Shown here piece after piece: positions 1-5,741 of a stretch of DNA of 9,575 nucleotides (its first letter is position 1; each line of letters opens with the position of its first letter). A program made the position numbers and the translations under genes. The notes below the pieces were generated by a model. That model ran no database searches, was not told where the DNA came from, and was given only the letters and a program-made list of their open reading frames with translations. This DNA comes from Actinomycetota bacterium. GTDB lineage: Bacteria; Actinomycetota; Acidimicrobiia; Acidimicrobiales; Palsa-688. The stretch lies in assembly GCA_023489205.1 (NCBI GenBank), contig JAMDDF010000104.1, positions 1-9,575 of the forward strand. Reading direction: 5' to 3'.

Positions 1-757
1 GCTGGGCCAGGCGGGCGAAGGCGGAGGTGACCGTGTTGGGCTTGACCGGCTCCGCCCCGGTCGGGTCGAAGCCCCACGCCGGCCCGCCCGGCAGGACGTA
101 GCCGTCCTCCAGCACCGAGGTGCCGGCCTGGTTCGCCCACCTCTCGACCCGCCGGCGGTGGGCGGCTAGGAGCGCCAGGGCTGTCGGGTCGAGGGAGACC
201 TTCCGGTGCTGGTGGGTCTTCGTGGGCCCGACGACGAGCTCGCGTTTGTCGAGGCCGTGCTTCACGGCACGGCGGATGTGGAGCACGTTGTTGTCGAGGT
301 CGATGTCGGACCAGCGCAGGCCGCACAGCTCGCCGAGGCGCGCTCCGGTGATGGCCGCCAGGACGGTCGCCATCGCGAGGACGGGGTTCTCTTCCTCGGC
401 GGCGGTGACTAGTCCCTGGACCGCTGAGGGGTCGGGGACGTGGGCGGCCGGGCGTGCATGGGTGGGGGGCTTGCCAAGTCGCTGACCACGTGGGAGACGA
501 GCCCCCAGCGCCGGGCCTGCTGGAGCGCAGCCTCCAGGACGGAGTGGTAGCGCCGGACCGTCGCCGGGCCCTCGAGGGGTGCAGTGCGGTGCTCGACTTC
601 GACCATGAGGCGGGCCAGCTCGGCTTGGGCCTGTCGCTTACTGCCCTTGAATGAAGCGCCCGACCTGGACGGAGTTGCCCTGCGTGTCACGGCCCAGGTA
701 GACCCACAGCTACCACGTTCCTGGGCTACGCTCTCTAATGGTGCCTTTGCCTGCCAC
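1..757 (-). pseudogene. Tyrosine-recombinase integrase, decayed, 3' end beyond window
   Basis: Broken remains of a site-specific integrase of the phage or genomic-island type. Read on the minus strand, the N-terminal arm-binding part begins near a GTG at 757 with GKGTIRERSPGTW, followed by an in-frame TAG (712-710) where relatives have Glu, then LWVYLGRDTQGNSVQVGRF. A frameshift near 650 moves the reading to KGSKRQAQAELARLM and the SAM-like core-binding domain. A second, equivalent to one lost base near 472-480, restores LGKPPTHARPAAHVPDPS. The catalytic domain then reads through VLAAITGARLGELCGLRW, which holds the first catalytic Arg, to the left edge. The HxxR and Tyr motifs would lie outside. 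Three independent lesions make a non-functional relic more likely than a sequencing error. It reads away from the adjacent tRNA-Ser. Family assignment is firm; exact start and original target site are unknown. Confidence 0.85.
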
Positions 758-873
758 GTCGTGTTACTTGCCTTCCTTGTCCTACAGGGGTTGCGCAGGC
801 CGCGAGCTTTGTAGGCCCAAGCTTCCGCTCAGGGGTCAAGCTCAGGAGGCAAAGCAGCAGGTCAAGGATACTA

Positions 874-963
874 GGAGAGGTGCGAGAGCGGCCGAATCGG
901 GCTCACTGCTAATGAGTTGACGGGCTTATACCCCGTCCGAGGGTTCAAATCCCTCCCTCTCCG
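874..963 (+). tRNA. tRNA-Ser (anticodon GCT)
   Basis: A complete class II tRNA. Acceptor strands GGAGAGG (874-880) and CCTCTCC (956-962) pair perfectly, with discriminator G963 and a genomically encoded CCA at 964-966. The anticodon stem GCTCA/TGAGT encloses loop CTGCTAA, placing anticodon GCT at 908-910, which reads AGC/AGU serine codons. The long variable arm GACGGG...CCCGTC and the T-arm GAGGG-TTCAAAT-CCCTC fit a serine tRNA. Unlike the other two tRNAs in the window, this one encodes its CCA end. Confidence 0.97.
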
Positions 964-1378
964 CCACGAGGTCTTCACATTTGACCTCAAGTCATCTTTA
1001 CATTTGGGTGTACCACCTGAGGTGGTGGCTGGCCAGGGCGGGGCAGGTGCGTGCCTCCCCAAGGTTTCGCCCGTGCCGCCTCGTCTGGCCCGGCCCCGGC
1101 TCACGCTCTAGGGCTGGGCGCCCCCTCGGGGGCACGGCCGTCAGGGAGGGGCGTTGGCGCTCGGCGCCACAAGGTCGCGGAGGCCTTTGCGCGCTCGCGG
1201 ACTGTGGGCATGACGTGCATGACATGTGCGGCCGAAATGGCGTGGACCTTCGGCTGGCGCTTGGCTGTCGCAAGGAGCCTGGCAATGCAGGGGGCTCTTG
1301 CAACCAGGGTTATGAGGTGTTGTACATGGCCATTGTCATGGCGAAGCACCCTGTGCACGGGAGCTGGACGCCAAGAAC

Positions 1379-1421
1379 CCGACAGATGCGAAATCGCCTG
1401 CGGTACATCTGTCGGTTTTTT
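1379..1421 (+). terminator. Terminator-like hairpin 1 of a tandem pair
   Basis: Arms CCGACAGATG (1379-1388) and CATCTGTCGG (1406-1415) pair perfectly over 10 bp around a 17-nt loop, followed by T6 (1416-1421). The symmetry extends outward to 1371-1423 with two mismatches (16 of 18). The shape is that of a plus-strand intrinsic terminator. No gene ends just upstream, so what it terminates is unclear. Confidence 0.6.
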
Positions 1422-1442
1422 GGGCCAAAACTGGCAAAATTT

Positions 1443-1485
1443 CCGACCGATGTGGCTAGACCGAGAGCCACATCTGTCGGTTTTT
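1443..1485 (+). terminator. Terminator-like hairpin 2 of a tandem pair
   Basis: Arms 1443-1457 and 1466-1480 form a 15-bp stem with one mismatch around an 8-nt loop, followed by T5 (1481-1485). The right arm ends in the same CATCTGTCGG plus T run and TGG as hairpin 1, and the left arm differs from hairpin 1 by one base within its first ten. The loops are unrelated. The pair therefore looks like a duplicated palindromic repeat as much as a terminator. Confidence 0.6.
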
Positions 1486-1518
1486 GGTGCCACGGCGGTG
1501 CCACGGCGGTGCCACGGC
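1486..1518 (+). repeat. Three perfect tandem copies of an 11-bp unit
   Basis: GGTGCCACGGC occurs three times without a gap (1486-1496, 1497-1507, 1508-1518), directly after the T run of hairpin 2. It is not in a gene. Replication slippage would produce it; no function is apparent. Confidence 0.9.
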
Positions 1519-1620
1519 GCTTAGGTGGACGGAGCCGCCGGCGAAGCTGCCTAGTCCGTGAGCCGGCGTACTTGGCTGCCCGGTTGGCGGACTCACGCGA
1601 AGCCACGTAGCTTCGTAGCC

Positions 1621-2178
1621 ATGGATGCGAAGGTGATCTTGTGCGACTTTGCCGAGGTGGCGGGGGGCAAGATGTTTATCTCCGGGGCCGGCTTGGCCCT
1701 GCTAGCCAGCGGGACCCCGACCCCTCCCTACCGGGTCAATGTGGCTCTCGCCATCATGGGCCTGATCGGGCTGAACGACACGGACGCGCAGCACAAGATG
1801 ACCCTCGAACTGGTTTACATGGCCCCAGACGGCGAGGAAACACGTGTGCCATTGGCGGACGAGGTGCCTGAAGGCGGTGATCCCGCTGACAAGGGCATGT
1901 TCATCGCCTACTTCGTGGCTCCCCGCTCTCCAGAGATGCTGCCGAGCGACGAGTGGGCCATGCCGATGGCGATCCCCATGTACGGGCTCGGGTTGCCAGC
2001 GCTTGGCTCCTACTACTTCAGCGTTAGGATCGACGGGCGGGAAATGGACCGATCGTCTTTCCGTCTTGTTATGCCCCAGCCCCCTGATGCCGTCGCTCCA
2101 CCGGGAGCCCCCGGCTCTGGCGAGCAGAGCGCCGGCGGTCCAGGAGGCCGCCAAATAGCCGACGGCCCGTCGCTTTGA
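1621..2178 (+). CDS. DUF6941-like hypothetical protein
   Basis: A 185-residue protein of unknown function. The N-terminus, MDAKVILCDFAEVAGGKMF followed by a Gly-rich turn, resembles DUF6941 proteins, which start with a 'subject/state readout' strand pattern (xCDxAxVxxGKLxxxGxG). The middle alternates beta-like segments (VNVALAI, MTLELVYMAPDG) and ends the fold with YYFSVRIDG at about 131-139. The last 35 residues are a disordered Pro/Gly/Ala tail. No signal peptide, membrane segment or catalytic motif is visible. The ATG at 1621 is preferred because the conserved block begins there. It has no Shine-Dalgarno, but TAGCTT lies 8 nt upstream, compatible with a leaderless mRNA. It converges on the reductase gene 37 bp downstream. 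The family match is from memory of the pattern and should be treated as likely rather than proven. Confidence 0.75.
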   Translation: MDAKVILCDFAEVAGGKMFISGAGLALLASGTPTPPYRVNVALAIMGLIGLNDTDAQHKMTLELVYMAPDGEETRVPLADEVPEGGDPADKGMFIAYFVAPRSPEMLPSDEWAMPMAIPMYGLGLPALGSYYFSVRIDGREMDRSSFRLVMPQPPDAVAPPGAPGSGEQSAGGPGGRQIADGPSL

Positions 2179-2215
2179 ACCCCGTTGCGCGCCGAGTCTG
2201 GGATCTGAAGAGGTC

Positions 2216-3034
2216 TTAGGCGTTGGCCTGCGCCAGAGCGCGGAGCCTAAGGAAGAGGTAGCTGTCCTCCTCTAGGACGTGCAAAAGTTGGAGCTTGACG
2301 AGCTGCGTTGAGGGCTGGTTGGCAGCTAGCCCCTCGCTAGTCTCGTGGGTAGGCCCTGGCCGGGCACCTTGGCTACTCAGCCAGCCGCCCATTAGGACTC
2401 CCCCGACGTTGCCAGCAAGCTGGGGAGAGAGCGTGAGACAGAGCTCGTTTACCAAGCCTGCCGCAGCCAGTCCCACGTTGAGGCTCGGCCCGCCTTCGCA
2501 AAGGACGTGTTGCAGGCCTTGGGCGGCGAGAGCTTGCACGGCCGACGACAGGTCAACCGTCCCTGTGCCCGCGGTCACGACCTCGGCTACCTCCCGGGCA
2601 CGGGCGAGCTTGGTTGCATCTGCGGCTTTTGGCGCGATCACGATAGGCCTAGGGGAGTGGGCGGCGAAGAGCTTGGAGCCCCAGTCGAGGTCGACAGACT
2701 GGGTTACCACGGCTAGGGGTGGCAAGCGTGCTTGCCCGCGCTCCTCGCGGGCTAGCTGGGCATCTTCTGGCAGCTCGACCGGCCCGTAGCGCTCGACCCG
2801 TGCTGTGCCCGCGCCAACGAGGACGACATCGGCCAGGGAACGTAACACGGCGAACAGGATCTTGTCGGCCGGTCCTCCGAGCCCACCAGAACGGCCCCCG
2901 ACTGCAACGGCGCCGTCGAGGCTCGAGATCATGTTGACCCGGACAAACGCTCCCGCCCCGCCCCCCGCGGGGCCGACGGCGTACGCCTCCAAGAGGTTGA
3001 CCCGGTCAGAAGGGAATGGGAGCAATGACCTCAT
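2216..3034 (-). CDS. RibD C-terminal / dihydrofolate reductase-like pyrimidine reductase
   Basis: A 272-residue cytoplasmic NAD(P)H-dependent reductase of the RibD-C family. In RibD this domain reduces the ribosylamino-pyrimidine intermediate of riboflavin synthesis; stand-alone actinobacterial members have been linked to riboflavin or folate-type reduction. Visible motifs: VRVNMISSLDG (31-41), the substrate/cofactor strand; DKILFAVLRSLADVVLVGAG (58-77) with GTARVERYGP behind it; VVTQS (109-113); and CEGGPSLN (179-186), the glycine-rich NADPH-binding turn. There is no deaminase domain, so it is not a full bifunctional RibD. The ATG at 3034 is chosen; an in-frame TTG two codons upstream (3040) is possible. 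No clear ribosome site. It is divergent from moeA, with four 18-bp tandem repeats in between, 41 bp or more ahead of this start. Exact substrate cannot be told. Confidence 0.88.
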   Translation of the reverse strand: MRSLLPFPSDRVNLLEAYAVGPAGGGAGAFVRVNMISSLDGAVAVGGRSGGLGGPADKILFAVLRSLADVVLVGAGTARVERYGPVELPEDAQLAREERGQARLPPLAVVTQSVDLDWGSKLFAAHSPRPIVIAPKAADATKLARAREVAEVVTAGTGTVDLSSAVQALAAQGLQHVLCEGGPSLNVGLAAAGLVNELCLTLSPQLAGNVGGVLMGGWLSSQGARPGPTHETSEGLAANQPSTQLVKLQLLHVLEEDSYLFLRLRALAQANA

Positions 3035-3074
3035 ATACAAGCGTCGCAGCGTTACGCCGCTGGTCGAAAGGTTA

Positions 3075-3146
3075 GCTGCCGTCCCATAGCACGCTGCCGT
3101 CCCATAGCACGCTGCCGTCCCATAGCACGCTGCCGTCCCATAGCAC
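3075..3146. repeat. Four perfect 18-bp tandem repeats in a divergent promoter region
   Basis: GCTGCCGTCCCATAGCAC is repeated four times head to tail with no mismatch (3075-3092, 3093-3110, 3111-3128, 3129-3146). The array fills much of the space between the divergent reductase and moeA starts and ends 17 nt before the moeA GTG, so it covers the place where the moeA -35 region would lie. On the minus strand each unit holds TGCTATGGG, which loosely resembles an extended -10 box. It could be a set of regulator sites, a multi-copy promoter or a slippage product. Confidence 0.95.
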
Positions 3147-3151
3147 CTGGC

Positions 3152-3157
3152 TACTAT
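3152..3157 (+). promoter_or_regulatory. Candidate -10 box of moeA (leaderless)
   Basis: TACTAT ends 6 nt before the GTG start at 3164, so transcription would begin at the start codon. No Shine-Dalgarno precedes the GTG. No good -35 is visible; its expected place falls in the last 18-bp repeat. Confidence 0.5.
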
Positions 3158-3163
3158 GGCCGC

Positions 3164-4450
3164 GTGCCGGAGGCCGGGGGTCGCGCAGGCGGCCTAGTCA
3201 GCGTCGATGAGGCGCGCCGGCGGGTACTGGGGGGCTGTCGGCGCTTGGAGCCGCGCGAGTTCCTGGCTTCGGAGGCCCTCGGGCTGGTGCTCGCCGGCCC
3301 AGTACGGTCAAACGAGCAGGTGCCGCCGTTCGCCAACTCGGCTATGGACGGCTATGCGGTGCGCTCAGTCGACGTCGGTAGTGCTCCCGCCAAGCTCCAC
3401 GAGGTGGGCGTGGTCATGGCCGGCGACGCGCCGGGAGCGCTGACGATCGGGCCGGGAGAAGCCGCCCGTATCATGACGGGCGCGCCGCTGCCTTTTGGGG
3501 CGGACGCAGTTTGCATGGTCGAGCACACCCACCTGGAGCACGGTTGGGTCGTCATCGAAGAAGCCGTGAGCGCCGGCACCCATGTGCGCCCCGCTGGCGA
3601 TGACATCGAAGCCGGCGACGAAGTGTTCGGTGCCGGGGACCAGCTTGGTGCTCCCCATCTAGCGGTGCTGGCAGCCATCGGAGCGAGCCACGTGGTCGCC
3701 TATCCCCGGCCGCGCGTCGGCGTTTTGTCTAGCGGTGACGAACTGGTGAGCGGGCGAGACCAGTTGCCCGGCCCGCTCCCGCCTGGCAAGCTGAGGGACT
3801 CCAACAGGCCCGGCTTGCTGGCGCAGCTGCGCACCGATGGTTTCGAGGCGGCCGATTTGGGGATCGTCGCCGATGATGCTTTGGCCCTGGCCCCAAAGTT
3901 GGCTGAAGCGGCCGAACTCTACGACGCGGTGCTGACTAGCGGGGGCGTGAGCATGGGGGACCGGGACATGGTGAAGGTGGTACTGGGCCAGCTCGGCGGC
4001 CAGCAGGCGTGTTGGCTCCAGGTCGCTGTCAAGCCGGCCAAGCCGCTCGCCTTTTCCACTCTGGGCCGTGGCGTACCCGTGTTCGGGCTTCCAGGCAACC
4101 CTGTCTCGGCGCTCGTCTCCTACGAGCTGTTCGCTCGGCCGGCGCTGCGCTACATGGCGGGCCATAAGCGTCTCGGGCGCCCCACGCTGAGCGCCGTGTG
4201 CGCCGCACCCTTCGTGCGCCGTCCCGATGGCAAGGTCCACCTGATGAGGGCCGTTGTGCAAAGGGTAGGCGGGCAACTGCTGGCAAGGCCGGCGCGCGCT
4301 CAGGGGTCCCACCAGCTCCGTTCCCTGGCAGAGGCCAGTGCCCTTGCCTTGGTCCCAGATGGGGACGGCCTAAGCGCCGGCGACCCAGTGGAACTCTGGA
4401 TGCTTGACCTGGGCCCGTTGTCAGAGGGGGAAGGCTGGGCACCCTGTTAA
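3164..4450 (+). CDS. moeA: Molybdopterin molybdenumtransferase MoeA
   Basis: A 428-residue cytoplasmic enzyme that inserts molybdate into adenylylated molybdopterin, the last general step of molybdenum-cofactor synthesis. The family's order of motifs is complete: PPFANSAMDGYAVR (54-67), MTGAPLPFGADAV (104-116), HVRPAGDDI (140-148), SSGDEL (189-194), RDSNRP (211-216), TSGGVSMGDRD (258-268), KPAKPL (290-295) and GLPGNPVSALVSYELF (308-323). A C-terminal beta domain IV runs from about 340 to 415. Length is normal for the family. The GTG is the only plausible start: an ATG at 3156 is out of frame, and SVDEARRRVL, near which relatives begin, follows within 12 codons. No other cofactor-synthesis gene lies in the window, so it appears to be a stand-alone copy. 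It converges on ctaG, and its stop codon overlaps that gene's terminator T tract. Confidence 0.97.
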   Translation: MPEAGGRAGGLVSVDEARRRVLGGCRRLEPREFLASEALGLVLAGPVRSNEQVPPFANSAMDGYAVRSVDVGSAPAKLHEVGVVMAGDAPGALTIGPGEAARIMTGAPLPFGADAVCMVEHTHLEHGWVVIEEAVSAGTHVRPAGDDIEAGDEVFGAGDQLGAPHLAVLAAIGASHVVAYPRPRVGVLSSGDELVSGRDQLPGPLPPGKLRDSNRPGLLAQLRTDGFEAADLGIVADDALALAPKLAEAAELYDAVLTSGGVSMGDRDMVKVVLGQLGGQQACWLQVAVKPAKPLAFSTLGRGVPVFGLPGNPVSALVSYELFARPALRYMAGHKRLGRPTLSAVCAAPFVRRPDGKVHLMRAVVQRVGGQLLARPARAQGSHQLRSLAEASALALVPDGDGLSAGDPVELWMLDLGPLSEGEGWAPC

Positions 4451-4479
4451 AAAACCCCCTGTATCCTTGGGCTCAGGGG
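4449..4479 (-). terminator. Intrinsic terminator of ctaG overlapping both stop codons
   Basis: On the minus strand CCCCTG (4479-4474) pairs with CAGGGG (4461-4456) across a 12-nt loop, then G and T6 (4454-4449). The left arm starts within the ctaG stop codon (4475-4473) and the T tract runs into the moeA TAA (4448-4450). The stem is short but the T run is good. Confidence 0.65.
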
Positions 4480-5537
4480 CGGTCGGGCCTGCTGCGCCTC
4501 GGTGTACGCCCGGGGACGAAGCCGGCCTTGGCTCTCCACATTTGTTCCCAGGTCGAGTTGCCGGGCTGGAGGAGCGGCTTGAACCTGTCGCCGATCAACA
4601 TCGGCGGTGCCTCGGCGGGGCCCTCGGCCAGGAGCAGGGCGGCACCCGAGGTCACCGCCGGAGCTTGTTTGGGCAGCGGCTTGGGCGTGCGCTGGCTTGC
4701 TACGGCGTCGAGGCGGGCATCGGCCCTTTTGGCGGAGCGTTCGTCTGCGTGCACCCACGCCCACATCACCGGGATTAGGCCGATGATCGTGGAGAACTCC
4801 GTAGACGCCCAGAGCAGCCCGCCACCCCAGTGCGAACCAGAGAGGGTGTACATGGAGCCCTCGGGGTGCTTTGACATCATGATGGCGATCCCTAGGAACG
4901 ATTCGAAGGGTGCCGCGAGTGCCAGGTTGAGGACCTTAGCGCCCGGGCTCATTCGCCAGTGGACTATGGGGTCCACCTCGACGATCGGCCACCAGTAGAA
5001 GCAGCCACCCATCAAGAAGAAGAGGTTGATGGCGTCCATGAGCGCCATGTGCTCCATGGCGTAGTTGACCGCTGGCGTGAGGAAGAAAGCGAACATGGCG
5101 CCGAAGTAGCCGAACCACACCGGCACAGGGTGGCTAACCCAGGCAAAGGGGCGCGAGTGGAGCACTTTCCTCCAGGCGCGCTTTGCCCTATCAGGGCCAG
5201 CTTGCAACAACAGGGTCGACGGTGCACCCAAGGCCATGAGAGGGGGAGCGACCGTCATCAACAGGAGGTGCTGGACGATGTGGGCCTGGAAGTAGGAATT
5301 GGTGAAGGTGGAAACGGGCGACTGCAGCGCCACGTCGACGGCGAGCAGGCCAGCGAAAAACGACACAGTGCGCCACCAGCGCCAGCGCCGGCCCCGTGCT
5401 GCCAGGCGCCAGTCGCCCCGCAGGTAAAGGTACCCGGCTATAAGCACCCCTGCAGCCACGCAAACTGCGAAGGGGCTCCACTCCCAGGCCGTGAGAGCCG
5501 TGTGGAAGTTGAAGGTCACCGGCTTCATCCCCGGCAT
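4473..5537 (-). CDS. ctaG: Cytochrome c oxidase assembly protein, caa3-type CtaG
   Basis: A 354-residue polytopic membrane protein of the caa3_CtaG family, involved in maturing caa3/aa3-type cytochrome oxidase, probably in copper-centre assembly. About seven hydrophobic helices are visible (roughly 21-39, 57-73, 85-112, 135-155, 165-185, 200-221, 240-262). Typical signatures are HIVQHLLLMTVAPPLMALGAP-like residues at 86-106 (with two His), the FYWWPIVEVDP stretch (180-190), and a His-containing MMSKHPEGSMY loop (220-230). A charged tail of about 90 residues, rich in Ala/Pro/Arg, follows and looks cytoplasmic and disordered. The ATG at 5537 has a good ribosome site, AGGGAG, 8 nt upstream; an internal Met at codon 4 is a weaker alternative. 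No oxidase subunit gene is adjacent. This is not the unrelated Cox11-type protein that shares the symbol. Confidence 0.93.
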   Translation of the reverse strand: MPGMKPVTFNFHTALTAWEWSPFAVCVAAGVLIAGYLYLRGDWRLAARGRRWRWWRTVSFFAGLLAVDVALQSPVSTFTNSYFQAHIVQHLLLMTVAPPLMALGAPSTLLLQAGPDRAKRAWRKVLHSRPFAWVSHPVPVWFGYFGAMFAFFLTPAVNYAMEHMALMDAINLFFLMGGCFYWWPIVEVDPIVHWRMSPGAKVLNLALAAPFESFLGIAIMMSKHPEGSMYTLSGSHWGGGLLWASTEFSTIIGLIPVMWAWVHADERSAKRADARLDAVASQRTPKPLPKQAPAVTSGAALLLAEGPAEAPPMLIGDRFKPLLQPGNSTWEQMWRAKAGFVPGRTPRRSRPDRP

Positions 5538-5729
5538 CTAGCGCTCTCCCTAGGTTTACCTAACATCACCGTTACCCAACACCATATGGCGCGCGGCGAC
5601 GCATGTCAGCCGGGAGGCCACGGCCATTTTCGCCACGAGCTCTATCTTGGTTAGGACTGCCTCATAACCTCAAGTCGCTCAGGGTTCGTACCACGTGAGC
5701 TATGCCGACGGGCCAGCCCGAAGGTGAGC

Positions 5730-5735
5730 TAACAT
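5730..5735 (+). promoter_or_regulatory. Candidate -10 box of guaA (leaderless)
   Basis: TAACAT lies 6 nt before the ATG at 5742, so transcription could start at the A of the start codon. A weak Shine-Dalgarno-like AAGGTGAG (5721-5728) is 13 nt from the ATG, which is too far to be favoured. No clear -35. Confidence 0.45.
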
Positions 5736-5741
5736 CTTGCA

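Larger units (their letters stand above)
964..1620. other. 657-bp non-coding region rich in palindromes
   Basis: No convincing gene here. Open frames on both strands have no recognisable domain, and the longest ones run through hairpins. Seen directly: a 6-bp stem with 3-nt loop at 1012-1026 (ACCACC-TGA-GGTGGT), GCCCCC-TC-GGGGGC at 1120-1133, TGGCGC-TCG-GCGCCA at 1155-1169, two terminator-like hairpins at 1379-1485, a triplicated 11-mer at 1486-1518, and CGAAGC-CACGTA-GCTTCG at 1598-1615 just before the next start codon. With the dead integrase on the other side of tRNA-Ser, this may be eroded island DNA, which is inference. Confidence 0.6.

Noticed and set aside
1012..1026. Hairpin ACCACC-TGA-GGTGGT as the tRNA-Ser terminator
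   Set aside because: No T tract follows on either strand, so it is only noted as a palindrome.
871..1104. Minus-strand open frame of 77 codons overlapping tRNA-Ser
   Set aside because: Its C-terminal part (GRDLNPRTGYKPVNS-like) is the antisense of the tRNA and is a familiar spurious translation.
1101..1493. Minus-strand open frame of 130 codons with fairly high GC at third positions in 1110-1300
   Set aside because: A stretch such as ARLLATAKRQPKVHAISAAH looks protein-like, and a gene remnant cannot be excluded, but I recognise no family and both ends run through repeats or palindromes.
981..1610. Plus-strand open frame of 209 codons
   Set aside because: Reads through both hairpins and the 11-bp triplicate, begins near the end of the tRNA region and has no recognisable domain.
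3075..3146. CRISPR array
   Set aside because: The 18-bp units abut with no spacers and no cas genes are present.
3659..4312. Long minus-strand open frame inside moeA
   Set aside because: Antisense shadow of a fully conserved MoeA; caused by high GC.
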